This document shows, piece by piece, positions 25,971 to 34,435 of a stretch of DNA of 64,000 nt (its first letter is position 1; every line of letters begins with the position of its first letter). The position numbers were made by a program, and so were the translations under genes. The stretch is from Teichococcus oryzae (GTDB taxonomy: Bacteria; Pseudomonadota; Alphaproteobacteria; Acetobacterales; Acetobacteraceae), in NCBI RefSeq assembly GCF_008386565.1, contig NZ_VUKA01000001.1, forward strand, positions 620,001-684,000. The letters are read 5' to 3'. The notes under the pieces were generated by a model. It ran no database searches. It saw nothing but the letters and a program-made list of their open reading frames with translations, and had not been told where the DNA came from.

Positions 25971-26780
25971 ATGAACGCCGAAGCACCCTCGTCCCCCGCA
26001 TTGCTGGAGCCGCCGGAGCGGCCGCGGTCTTTCTGGTTTCTTGCGGGCCTGTCGGCGCTGGCATTGCTGCTCCTGGCCGGCTTCATCGCCCTAGGCAACT
26101 GGCAGATGGCCCGGCGGACCTGGAAGCTCGACCTCATCTCCCGGGTGGAGGGGCGGGTGAACGCGCCGCCGGCCGTGCCGCCGGGCCCGGCGGAGTGGCC
26201 GGGCCTGACCGCCGCCGGGGCCGAGTACCGCGCTCTCCAGGTCACGGGCCGCTTCCTTCCCGGGCAGGACACGCTGGTCGACGCCAACACGCAGCGTGGC
26301 CCCGGCCATTGGGTGATGAGCCCGCTGCTGAGCGAGCAGGGCTTCATCCTGATGGTCAATCGCGGCTTCGCGGGCGGCGAGCGGGGCTCCGAAACCGGCC
26401 CGCCCGGTCCGGTTCCGGAAGGCGTGGTGCGCTTCACCGGCCTGCTGCGGTGGGACGAGCCGGGCGGCGCCCTGTGGCGGCCCAATGAACCCGGGGCCGG
26501 CCGCTGGTATTCCCGCGACGTGGCTGCCCTGGCACGCGCGCGAAAGCTGGGGCCGCAGCCTGTCGCGCCCTATTTCGTCGATGCCCGTCCAGCCCCCGGC
26601 CTGCCGAGCCCGCCTGTCGCGGGCATGACGCCTCTCGATTTTCCCAACAACCACCTGGTCTATGCCATCACCTGGTATGGCCTGGCACTGATGGTGGTGG
26701 GCGGGATGGGCGTGGTGGGGCGGCATGAATGGAAGCTGCGCCAGGAACAGGGCAGGCAGGACATCCCGCGGCCCGAATAG
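25971..26780 (+). CDS. SURF1-family protein
   Basis: This 269-residue inner-membrane protein has two membrane helices that bracket a periplasmic domain: residues 24-44 (LAGLSALALLLLAGFIALGN) and about 225-245 (AITWYGLALMVVGG). Family marks are LGNWQMARRTWK after the first helix, VTGRFLPGQ, VNRGF and the NNHLVYAITWYG block. SURF1 proteins help insert heme a into cytochrome c oxidase. It sits between nrdA and nrdB, away from any cox genes, which is unusual. A heme- or oxygen-related link to the reductase is only a guess. Confidence 0.9.
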   Translation: MNAEAPSSPALLEPPERPRSFWFLAGLSALALLLLAGFIALGNWQMARRTWKLDLISRVEGRVNAPPAVPPGPAEWPGLTAAGAEYRALQVTGRFLPGQDTLVDANTQRGPGHWVMSPLLSEQGFILMVNRGFAGGERGSETGPPGPVPEGVVRFTGLLRWDEPGGALWRPNEPGAGRWYSRDVAALARARKLGPQPVAPYFVDARPAPGLPSPPVAGMTPLDFPNNHLVYAITWYGLALMVVGGMGVVGRHEWKLRQEQGRQDIPRPE

Positions 26781-26793
26781 AGCGCAGGGCCAG

Positions 26794-26822
26794 GCGACAG
26801 TTCTCCCCCTGCCGCCTATAAT
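26794..26822 (+). promoter_or_regulatory. Sigma70-type promoter for nrdB
   Basis: A -35-like GCGACA (26794-26799) is followed by a 17-bp spacer and a perfect TATAAT (26817-26822). It lies after the SURF1 stop and about 155 bases ahead of the nrdB start, suggesting that nrdB can be transcribed apart from nrdA. Confidence 0.5.
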
Positions 26823-26977
26823 CCAGCCCAGCCAGCCGCACCCGGCTTTCCCGTCAGGAACCGGGCGCGGGCCGCCTGAACAGGCCGATGGCCCATGATC
26901 AACCTCACGAACTGGCTCGGCAGCCGCCTTTCCGCCATGAGCGAGGCAGCGCCAGCAGCCGCCGGAGATCTTCCGTT

Positions 26978-28021
26978 ATGTCCGACCAGCCCGAGAAGAT
27001 GGACCTGCTGACGGCCGATCCGGTCTATAAGCCCTTCCGCTACCCTTGGGCCTATGACGCCTGGCTGACCCAGCAGCGTGTCCACTGGCTGCCGGAAGAG
27101 GTTCCGATGGCCGATGACGTGAAGGACTGGCAGAAGAACCTCACCGACGTCGAGCGCAACCTCATCACCCAGATCTTCCGCTTCTTCACGCAGGCGGATG
27201 TCGAGGTGAACTCGGCCTACATGAAGCACTATTCGCAGGTCTTCAAACCGACCGAAGTGCTGATGATGCTCTCGTCCTTCTCGAACATCGAGACCATCCA
27301 CATCGCAGCCTATTCGCACCTGCTCGACACCATCGGCATGCCGGAGACGGAGTACCAGGCCTTCCTCAAATACAAGGAGATGAAGGACAAGTACGACTAC
27401 ATGCAGTCCTTCACCACCGAGAACAAGACGGAGATCGCCAAGACCCTGGCGGCCTTCGGCGCGTTCACCGAAGGCCTGCAGCTTTTCGCCTCCTTCGCCA
27501 TCCTGCTGAACTTCCCGCGCTTCAACAAGATGAAGGGCATGGGGCAGATCGTGACCTGGTCGGTGCGCGACGAGACGTTGCACTGCCTTTCCGTCATCCG
27601 CCTGTTCCGCACCTTCATCCAGGAGAATCCGGAAATCTGGACGGAACAGTTCCGCCGCGACCTGACGGAGATCTGCACCACCATCGTCGAGCACGAGGAC
27701 GCCTTCATCGACCTCGCCTTCGAGCTGGGCGGCGTGCAGGGCATGACGCCGGAGGACATCAAGCAGTATATCCGCTTCATCGCCGACCGCCGCCTGCAGC
27801 AGCTGGGCCTGGAGCCGCATTACGGCATCGAGAAGAACCCGCTGCCCTGGCTGGACGAGATCCTGAACGCGGTGGAGCACATGAACTTCTTCGAGGGCCG
27901 CGCCACGGAATATTCCAAGGCCAGCACCCAGGGCACCTGGGAGGAGGCATGGGCGTCGTCGATCGGCGAGAACTGGACCGCCGATCAAAGCGAAAGCTTC
28001 AACGGACCGATGAAGATCTGA
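26978..28021 (+). CDS. nrdB: Class I ribonucleoside-diphosphate reductase, small (beta) subunit
   Basis: This 347-residue ferritin-like subunit houses the diiron/tyrosyl radical cofactor. The first iron helix gives Glu-x-x-His with the radical Tyr four residues later in NIETIHIAAYSHLL, the class Ia spacing. The second metal pair is in RDETLHCLSV. The C-terminal tail SFNGPMKI would dock to NrdA. No ATP-cone is present at its N-terminus either. ATG 26978 is chosen because GGAG lies about ten bases upstream and the conserved domain starts at once; an earlier in-frame start would add 30 non-conserved residues. The radical tyrosine makes a Mn/Fe Phe-type (class Ic) enzyme unlikely. Confidence 0.94.
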   Translation: MSDQPEKMDLLTADPVYKPFRYPWAYDAWLTQQRVHWLPEEVPMADDVKDWQKNLTDVERNLITQIFRFFTQADVEVNSAYMKHYSQVFKPTEVLMMLSSFSNIETIHIAAYSHLLDTIGMPETEYQAFLKYKEMKDKYDYMQSFTTENKTEIAKTLAAFGAFTEGLQLFASFAILLNFPRFNKMKGMGQIVTWSVRDETLHCLSVIRLFRTFIQENPEIWTEQFRRDLTEICTTIVEHEDAFIDLAFELGGVQGMTPEDIKQYIRFIADRRLQQLGLEPHYGIEKNPLPWLDEILNAVEHMNFFEGRATEYSKASTQGTWEEAWASSIGENWTADQSESFNGPMKI

Positions 28022-28034
28022 CGCCGGAACCGAC

Positions 28035-28068
28035 AGGCCCGTCCTTCCCGCAAGGGAGGGACGGGCCT
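28035..28068. terminator. Strong hairpin between nrdB and the GH26 gene
   Basis: A 15-bp stem (28035-28049 with 28054-28068) has one G-T wobble and a GCAA tetraloop, 13 bases after the nrdB stop and 32 bases before the end of the convergent glycosidase gene. It has no T tract but is the strongest hairpin in this stretch and can serve both genes. Confidence 0.6.
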
Positions 28069-28100
28069 CGCCAGGCATCAGGTCAGGGATGCCGCCCCCT

Positions 28101-29606
28101 TCAGCCCCAGCTGTAATCGCTGCTGGACAGGGAGGTGGTGCCGGCGATCGTCACCTTGGTGACCGAGCCATCGGCGGCACGCAGCGACCATACATCACCT
28201 TCCTGGCTGAGATAGGTGCCGTCGCCGAAGCCCTTGAAGTTGATCTTGTCGCCTTCGCCGCGGCGGAAATCCGTGACGCGGTCATGGCCCATGCCCTTGC
28301 CGATGACAAAGAGGTCGGCCCCGGCACCACCCGTCAGCACGTCATTGCCGCCCATGCCGTTCAGCACATTGGCGCCGCTGTTGCCGATGATGATGTTGGC
28401 GAGGCCGTTGCCCGTGCCGTTCGACCAGCCACTGCCGTAGAAGGTCAGGTTCTCGACATGATCGGGCAGGGTATAGCTGCCGATCCAGGTCTGCACCGTG
28501 TCCGTGCCGGCTCCGGCCTTCTCCACCACGCGGTCGCTGCTGGAGAAGATGTTGTATGTGTCGTCCCCCGCGCCGCCCTGCATGATGTCGCCGCCGCCAT
28601 TCGACTGATACCAGTCATTGCCGCTGGTGCCGGTCCAGTTGTCGCGGCCGCTGCCGCCCCAGGATTGCTTGGTCCAGCCGGCGGACGCCTTCGCGCCACC
28701 CGTGCCGATGCTTGGCAACTCCACCGGGTCGCTATTATTGCCGGAGCCGCCATTCGAGGGGGGCGTGCTTGCATCCCGGAAAACCGACTTGTAGGCAGAG
28801 CCGGTGTTCGGATCGCTGCCATCCGACAGGCGGCCGGGATAGGCGGCGTCGGAATCCCAGTAGGATTGATAGACGACGTTGTGGCTTTCGAACCAGTCAT
28901 GCGCCGCCTTGATGAAGCCGGACGCGTTGTTCCCCTGGGCGCCCCATTCGGAATAGGCGGTGGGCTTGCCATGCGCCTTGGCGAAGTTCTCCAGCCAGTT
29001 CAGGCCATATTTCTGGTCCCTGACATGGGCGAAGGCCTTGGCTGAATCCCAGTTCTGCCATTGGGGATTGAAATAGAAATCCATGCCGATGATGTCGACG
29101 TACTTGTCACCGGGATACGCCTTGGCCGGGTCCATGCCGCCATAGGCTTCGTTGACGTTCCACTCGAATTTGAAGCGGCTGGATACAGAGCGGAAGGCGT
29201 CCACGAACTCGCGGAACGCACCGATGAAGGCATCTTCCCTGCCCTCGGCGGACCAGCGGAACCAGTCGCCGTTGAACTCCCATCCGGTGCGGACGTAGAT
29301 GTCGCCGGTGGGATTGTTGCTGTAATCTAGAAGGTTTTCGGCAACCTGCTTGTAGTACTTGTTGTAGTCGCCATTGGCGGCGGAATAAAGATTTGCCCCA
29401 TTCACGATCAGCGGCACGGACCAGAACACCTCACGGCCGGTTGGCTTCCAGAGCGTGTCCACAGACCATTGAGAGCTTGAAACGAAATCGGTCCAGTTGG
29501 CACTGCCGATCACGCCATGCACGCCGTCCACATCCCGGCCAAGCCATTTTTCGAACTGGCGAACGTGCTGGGCGCTGTTGTCAACATAGACCCCGAGAAG
29601 AGCCAT
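28101..29606 (-). CDS. Glycoside hydrolase (GH26-like) with C-terminal RTX-type calcium-binding repeats
   Basis: This 501-residue protein is probably secreted. Residues 1 to about 300 form a TIM-barrel glycosidase: the acid/base Glu is likely E110 in GWEFNGDWFRW, the GH26 motif, and the nucleophile E220 in TAYSEWGAQG. A Ser/Gly-rich linker follows at about 315-365. The tail (about 375-490) has hemolysin-type repeats, GGDIMQGGAGDDTYN and GGNDVLTGGAGADLFVIGKG, which bind calcium. There is no N-terminal signal peptide, fitting export by a type I system that reads the C-terminus; no such system is in the window. The target is probably a beta-mannan-like or exopolysaccharide chain. ATG 29606 has AGGAAG upstream. 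Confidence 0.85.
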   Translation of the reverse strand: MALLGVYVDNSAQHVRQFEKWLGRDVDGVHGVIGSANWTDFVSSSQWSVDTLWKPTGREVFWSVPLIVNGANLYSAANGDYNKYYKQVAENLLDYSNNPTGDIYVRTGWEFNGDWFRWSAEGREDAFIGAFREFVDAFRSVSSRFKFEWNVNEAYGGMDPAKAYPGDKYVDIIGMDFYFNPQWQNWDSAKAFAHVRDQKYGLNWLENFAKAHGKPTAYSEWGAQGNNASGFIKAAHDWFESHNVVYQSYWDSDAAYPGRLSDGSDPNTGSAYKSVFRDASTPPSNGGSGNNSDPVELPSIGTGGAKASAGWTKQSWGGSGRDNWTGTSGNDWYQSNGGGDIMQGGAGDDTYNIFSSSDRVVEKAGAGTDTVQTWIGSYTLPDHVENLTFYGSGWSNGTGNGLANIIIGNSGANVLNGMGGNDVLTGGAGADLFVIGKGMGHDRVTDFRRGEGDKINFKGFGDGTYLSQEGDVWSLRAADGSVTKVTIAGTTSLSSSDYSWG

Positions 29607-30093
29607 TTTTGCTTCCTGTGCGTCGGGCACAGGATCTTCCATTCCTTGCCGCGCAGGACGACAAGGTCGGGAAGATCCGGTGCGAGTTGCGCGAGGTTCG
29701 CTGGCGAAGTGGCCGCCCGCCATGCGCTCGGAACAGGAACTGCCTAGCTTGAGGCTCACGAAAACGCGAGCACTTATTTCCGCGAAATCGAGGAGCCCGC
29801 AAGCTCTAAATCAACCCTTTGGAAAAAGAGCAGCGCTGGACGGGAAGATTTCGGAGTGTTTCAGGAAAAAGATTTCCGAGAAAAGAACGGCGCGAAAGTT
29901 TTTCTGAAATTCCCCTAGAAAATTTCAACCATAAGTTACGTATGATTCAGTGCTGATGGTGATGCCCGACCAGGATTTTCCCCGGCCTGCTCCTCCAGGC
30001 GCATATGCTTTCCTGGCATCGACACCCTGGGAGCCCGAGGCGTCGCCGGCACAGTCAGCGAAGCGACGGCTCCCAGGGATGTGCTCAAGCGCT
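29607..30093. other. AT-rich intergenic region upstream of the GH26 gene
   Basis: These 487 bases separate the glycosidase from the end of the phage cassette. From about 29750 to 29950 the sequence is clearly AT-richer than its surroundings, with A and T runs. A palindrome, TGAAATT (29905-29911) and AATTTCA (29921-29927), lies in it and may be a regulator site for the glycosidase promoter. I could not place a convincing -10/-35 pair. The right part carries a long hairpin listed separately. Confidence 0.45.
30025..30078. terminator. Long two-part hairpin at the 3' end of the phage cassette
   Basis: A perfect 11-bp inverted repeat, CCCTGGGAGCC (30025-30035) and GGCTCCCAGGG (30068-30078), encloses a second one, CGTCGC (30041-30046) and GCGACG (30063-30068). 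It begins 16 bases beyond the stop of the last cassette gene on the minus strand. It probably terminates the cassette transcript; no T tract is present. Confidence 0.45.
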
Positions 30094-30285
30094 TCAGGCG
30101 CCAGGTTCACCAAAACGGCTGCCCTTCCGGAGCGCTTCCCAGATCCCGAGGAGCGCGATCGCCAGGTTGGGGATGGCGGCTTGCAGCTCGGCCGAAAGCG
30201 TGATGCCGAACAAGGCGGTGAGCAGCAGGAACAATCCCCGCCAGGTGCTGGGCTGGGCAAGTTGAGCGCGGATCCAGGGTTCCAT
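30094..30285 (-). CDS. Small holin-like membrane protein
   Basis: This 63-residue protein has one clear membrane helix (WRGLFLLLTALFGITLSAELQ) and a second, weaker hydrophobic stretch (AIPNLAIALLGIWEAL), then a basic tail. This is the size and shape of short phage holins or holin-like proteins, but there is no sequence signature I can name. ATG 30285 has GGAGG seven bases ahead. A longer form from 30324 would overlap the upstream gene by four bases (ATGA) and is also possible. It is the last gene of the tail-fibre cassette. No endolysin is next to it. Confidence 0.6.
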   Translation of the reverse strand: MEPWIRAQLAQPSTWRGLFLLLTALFGITLSAELQAAIPNLAIALLGIWEALRKGSRFGEPGA

Positions 30286-30320
30286 CAGGGTCCTCCAGCG
30301 TGGGGAAAGGAAGAAGGCGC

Positions 30321-30692
30321 TCATTCGCCGGTGACGGCGAAGGCTTCGGCGGGAATGGTCACGGTGCCGGGGCCGGTGATGGCGGCACTCTGGGCAAGCA
30401 GCCCATAGGCCAGCGCATTGCCGCCGGACAGCGCGTCATAAAGGCCCACATGGTTCAGCGTGCCCGCCGCGGCATTGAACACGAACCGCACCACCTCCGT
30501 GTTGCGCTGGCCGCCATTGCCGGTGAAGCTGATGCGCTGGCGGGCATAGCCATTGCCAACGGGCTCGCCGGTGATGCCCGTGTTTCCGCCCCCGGTTCCC
30601 AATGCCACATAGAGCGTTGTCGGCAGGGAAGGATTGCGGCCGCAAAGGGCACGCGCGAGCAGGTTCCGGCCGTAATCGGTCAGGATGGGCAT
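30321..30692 (-). CDS. Phage tail fibre-like protein
   Basis: This 123-residue protein starts MPILTDYGRNLLARALCG and continues with TTLYVALGTGGGNTG and GYARQRISFTGNGGQRNTE, a pattern of small phage tail proteins that begin with an alpha-helical cap and continue as beta-strands. Later VGLYDALSGGNALAYG is typical of the same family. It probably forms part of a tail or fibre assembly. It starts 33 nt after the gene upstream and is followed directly by the holin-like gene. It has no enzymatic motif. Confidence 0.65.
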   Translation of the reverse strand: MPILTDYGRNLLARALCGRNPSLPTTLYVALGTGGGNTGITGEPVGNGYARQRISFTGNGGQRNTEVVRFVFNAAAGTLNHVGLYDALSGGNALAYGLLAQSAAITGPGTVTIPAEAFAVTGE

Positions 30693-30725
30693 GATGCTGT
30701 TGTCCTTTGAAAGGCGTTGTTCGCG

Positions 30726-31943
30726 TCAGCCTGCTGCGGTGAGGGCTTGCAGGCTGGCATCGGGAAGACGCGCCGCGCTGTAGTCGAGTGCTGCGATCTC
30801 GCCATTGGCGGCGCGGTTCAGGGCGGCGGAGGCATGGCCCACCAGAAGCCGCGTCAGGCTGGAAGAAGGGCCGCCAGCCACCGATCGTACGATGCCCCCG
30901 TCGAGGCAGAGGGCCATCCCATCCGGCGACCAGGCAAGCGCGGCCCGGAATGCCGTGCCGGGCGCCACGGTTCCGCCCGCCACCATGCCCAGATCGGTTC
31001 CGCTTCCCACCAGCCGGGCCTGGATGGTGTTGCCGCCCGCGGCATTGGCCAGCACAAGGCGGTTCTGGTCGCCGCCATCGTCCAGTTGCAGCAATCCTTG
31101 CTCCGCATTGGGCGGGGCCGGCTGCGGCAGCATGGCATGGAGGATCAGCGTGCCCGATGGCGCCCAGGGCAGGGCAGGAGCCCAGACCGGCCGGTCGGCC
31201 GTGCGGAGCGCGGCGATCCGTGCCTCCGCCGCGGGGAGGATTGGCGATGTGGCCGAGAAGCCGGCTTCCAGTTGCGGTGCCGCCAGCCGCAGCGTGATGT
31301 CGAAGCTGCCGCTGGATTGTGCGCGAAGCCGGCTGGCCAGCGCGGCGGCCCCGCCCGAATAGGTCCAGGCATGGGCGCTGCGCTGCTGCCCCAGCGGGGC
31401 GTTCAGCGGCATCAGCGCCAGGGAGCTTTGCACGTTTCCCCCGGCGATGAGGTTGTTCTGCAGCAGCAGATTGGAAAGGCTGCCTCCTGTCAGCCGCAGA
31501 AAGAAGCTGGAAACATAGGTCTGCCCCGATGTCACCAGCGGCATGCTGCCGCCCTCGAAGCGCAGCGCGAAGGTCGAGGAGCCGACAAAGCGCAGTTCCA
31601 CGAAGGGCAGGCCATCCTCGGTGCCGGTTCCGATGACATGGATCGTCGGAACGGTGCCGTCGATCTGCCAATAGGCCGGCAGCCTGGTAATGCCGCTGCC
31701 GATCGACGCGCCTTCGCCACGCGGGTTGCGGACAAGGTTGGTCCGCGCATCCTCCACCAGCAGCCGGTTCGGGCCGCCCTGGAAGCGTGGCGTGTTCGCC
31801 GCCGCATCGGCGAACATGCCCGACGGCCCTTGCACCAGCGCCGCGCCGTCGCGGAGATGCTGCAGGCGATCGGCATAGCCCGGCCCCACGATGCGCAGTG
31901 CCTGGCCCGACCCGGCGAGGCCAGGCAGGGAAGGAACCATCAT
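30726..31943 (-). CDS. Phage spike/fibre-like protein with a lectin-like C-terminal domain
   Basis: This 405-residue protein begins with MMVPSLPGLAGSGQALRIVG and then RFQGGPNRLLVEDARTNLVRNP, the opening found in phage head-spike/fibre proteins and associated carbohydrate-binding modules. The middle part holds beta-rich segments (SFFLRLTGGSLSNLLLQNN, WTYSGGAAALASRL). The last 150 residues, with GTLILHAMLPQ and VLANAAGGNTIQARL, resemble a LamG/concanavalin-like sandwich. It probably binds surface glycans. Its start is two bases after the stop of the tail-spike gene, so the two are translationally coupled. I do not assign a precise family. Confidence 0.65.
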   Translation of the reverse strand: MMVPSLPGLAGSGQALRIVGPGYADRLQHLRDGAALVQGPSGMFADAAANTPRFQGGPNRLLVEDARTNLVRNPRGEGASIGSGITRLPAYWQIDGTVPTIHVIGTGTEDGLPFVELRFVGSSTFALRFEGGSMPLVTSGQTYVSSFFLRLTGGSLSNLLLQNNLIAGGNVQSSLALMPLNAPLGQQRSAHAWTYSGGAAALASRLRAQSSGSFDITLRLAAPQLEAGFSATSPILPAAEARIAALRTADRPVWAPALPWAPSGTLILHAMLPQPAPPNAEQGLLQLDDGGDQNRLVLANAAGGNTIQARLVGSGTDLGMVAGGTVAPGTAFRAALAWSPDGMALCLDGGIVRSVAGGPSSSLTRLLVGHASAALNRAANGEIAALDYSAARLPDASLQALTAAG

Positions 31944-31945
31944 GC

Positions 31946-34396
31946 TCAGGGGGCTCCGCCACCCGCCAGATGGCAGATCTTCGTTGTGCCACCATCCGGC
32001 GAATAAACCATCAGCGTCGCGACGCCACCGGCCCGGATCCTGGTGAAGCCGTCGCTGCTGGTGGGGGCGGTGTTGGAGGTGAAGCCCGACAAGGCCATGC
32101 TCAGATCGGCGCCCGTCCGGTTGATCACCGTGCAGGAAAAGCCGTCCAGCGTGCTGGCCCAGGCAAGGTTGAGCGCGGTGCCGGGATTGGCGAGCAGGAC
32201 GCGGTTGTTGTGCGCCGCGTGGCTGATCGTGGTGGCGCCGGAAAGCGGCAACGTGGCCAGGCGACGGTCGGTGAACTGGCTGTCCACATACTGCTTCGGC
32301 GCCGCCTGCAGGCCTGTTGCCGGATTGCCCGGCAGAAGCAGGGGGCCGGACAGCGTGACCGTGCCATTCGCGGCCAGGCGGAAACGCTCCGCGATGCTGC
32401 CGCCGGAGCGCGTTTCCAGCACCACCGCGCCGGCCTCCGATCCGGCGGCGACATTCTCCGCCAGCGTCACCAGCCGGGCGTAAACCTGCTCGGTTCCGCC
32501 GCTGTTGTTGCCGGTGCTTTCCAGCACCCCGATGCGGTCACTGCCGGCCGGCGTGGCCGAGAGGCGGCGCAGGCGGACCGTTTGCGGGGCGGTCATGCCG
32601 CTGCCGCCGAAGGTGAAGCCGGCATTCGGATTGCCGGTGTCGCCGGCGAAGACGCAGTCCGCCCCGCTGATGGTGAAGCTGGCGGCGCTGTTGTTGCTGG
32701 TGTTGAACAGCTTCACCTGACCGCCGAGCGTGGCGCTGCGGCGATGGATGTTGACCGCGCCATCGGTGTCGGCGGACAGCCGGGTCTCGATGGCCGCGGC
32801 GGAGGACACCGACGCCAGCTCCACGCGCCCGGCCGCGATGCGCTGCGTGCCGGCGGTCCCCGTCATGCGGTTGCCGAGCAATTGCAGCTTCTGCATCGCC
32901 GCCGCATTGTCGGCGGTGAAGGTGACAGCCGTGGTGTCGCAGCCGGCCACGATCAGGTTGCCGGCGCCGCTGCCCAGATGGATGGCGCTGATGGTGACAT
33001 TGCCGGTTCCCGGCGCCCCCGTGAAGTCGCAGCCGATCAGCGAAAGCTGCCCGCCCAGCACTTCCGCGATGCGGCGCCCGCCGCCGGTGACATTGACGCC
33101 GATTACCTCGTGCTGCTCGGAGCCGGTGGTGTTGACTTGGATGGAGCAGGCCTTGGAGGACAGGAAGCCGCCGACCCACTTGGTGCGCAGGGCCGTGCCG
33201 GCGATGCGGATGCCCAGCGGGACCGGGTCGGCCATGTCCACCCAGCCATCGGCCCCGATGTTGAAGAAGGAGCAGGAATGCACGGCATCCTGCACGTCGA
33301 AGCCGATGTCGTGGCCGTACTCGAAGCAGTTCTCGAAGGAGGCCATGTCGCAATCGGCAACCACATAGGCGCTGCCGAGGCGCCGGTTGGCATTGACATA
33401 CACCATGCCGCCCGAAGTCCAGCCGGCCGCGTAGCTGGAGCCGATCAGGTCGAACTTCGTGCTGTCCACCATGGCGATGGTCCAGCGGCCATACAGGCCC
33501 GAGGCGCCGGAATTGCGTACCTCCGCGATGTTCACCATGTCGCCGCTGACCAGGCCATGCGCCGTCGCCGTGGTGATGCGGACCTGCCCCGCGCCATTGC
33601 TGGCGACGGCCGAGATCAGCAGCCGGGTATTGGACCAGGAGCGCGAGGTGGTGACAAGCGGATGGAAGTTCACCTCGCTGATGCGCGACACGTCGTAGGA
33701 CCGGCTGAGATGGATGCCGTTGGTGCAGTCGCCCAGCACATCGGCGACGCGGAGCCGCGCATTCCCCTCGCTGTAGATGCCCCAGTTGAAGCCCAGGATC
33801 AGCAGCCTCGTCAGCATCGCGTCGGCGCCATTGCCATCCGTGTTGCCGCTGCCGCCATCTCCAACGGTGATGGCGGTGCCGGCGAAGGCGGCGGCCGCGT
33901 CGAGGCCCTGGCGCAGCGTCGCCGGGCTGGTCAATCCCTCGCGCAGGAGGGCGATGCCGGAAACGCCGGCATTGCGGCGCACCCGCACGGTGCGCGCCGG
34001 GTTCAGCAGCAGCGCGTACCGGACACCCGAATAGTCGCCATTCTTGCGCCAGCCGCCCGGGCCGGGGCGTCCTTGCAGGAACACGCCATCCTTCACGTCC
34101 AGTTCCGACGCGGCGACGCGGTAGCGGCGCGGGCCCAGCTGCACAGTGCCGCCCCCTTGCGCCGCAGCGGCGTTCAGCGCCGCCTGGATGGCCGCGGCAT
34201 CGTCGGTGATGCCGTCGCCCACCGCTCCGAAGTCGCGCACATGCAGGGCACGCTCGGTCAGGATGCCGGCGCGCAACTGCGCCACGGTGGCGCGCCGCGT
34301 CTCGGCCAATGCCAGGCTGCCCTGAACGAGCGGCGTCGAGTCATTGTCGTTCAGCGCCGTGACGGCGGGGAGTTCGCTGATTTTCTTGTCAGACAT
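31946..34396 (-). CDS. Phage tail-spike-like protein with a pectate-lyase-type beta-helix
   Basis: This 816-residue protein has a virion-attachment-like N-terminus (MSDKKISELPAVTALNDNDS, common in phage tail fibres). It is followed by VRDFGAVGDGITDDAAAIQA, the signature of the pectate-lyase-3 beta-helix of tail spikes, and a long run of short beta-strand repeats (about residues 100-640). A C-terminal domain (QYVDSQFTDRRLATLPLSG, ISHAAHNNRVLLANPGTALN) follows. It probably recognises or cleaves a surface polysaccharide. Catalytic residues cannot be read by eye. It is the largest gene of the cassette. Confidence 0.75.
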   Translation of the reverse strand: MSDKKISELPAVTALNDNDSTPLVQGSLALAETRRATVAQLRAGILTERALHVRDFGAVGDGITDDAAAIQAALNAAAAQGGGTVQLGPRRYRVAASELDVKDGVFLQGRPGPGGWRKNGDYSGVRYALLLNPARTVRVRRNAGVSGIALLREGLTSPATLRQGLDAAAAFAGTAITVGDGGSGNTDGNGADAMLTRLLILGFNWGIYSEGNARLRVADVLGDCTNGIHLSRSYDVSRISEVNFHPLVTTSRSWSNTRLLISAVASNGAGQVRITTATAHGLVSGDMVNIAEVRNSGASGLYGRWTIAMVDSTKFDLIGSSYAAGWTSGGMVYVNANRRLGSAYVVADCDMASFENCFEYGHDIGFDVQDAVHSCSFFNIGADGWVDMADPVPLGIRIAGTALRTKWVGGFLSSKACSIQVNTTGSEQHEVIGVNVTGGGRRIAEVLGGQLSLIGCDFTGAPGTGNVTISAIHLGSGAGNLIVAGCDTTAVTFTADNAAAMQKLQLLGNRMTGTAGTQRIAAGRVELASVSSAAAIETRLSADTDGAVNIHRRSATLGGQVKLFNTSNNSAASFTISGADCVFAGDTGNPNAGFTFGGSGMTAPQTVRLRRLSATPAGSDRIGVLESTGNNSGGTEQVYARLVTLAENVAAGSEAGAVVLETRSGGSIAERFRLAANGTVTLSGPLLLPGNPATGLQAAPKQYVDSQFTDRRLATLPLSGATTISHAAHNNRVLLANPGTALNLAWASTLDGFSCTVINRTGADLSMALSGFTSNTAPTSSDGFTRIRAGGVATLMVYSPDGGTTKICHLAGGGAP

Positions 34397-34435
34397 GGGA
34401 AGTCCTCAGGGGGGCGTGGCGGCGGCAGGCGCGGG

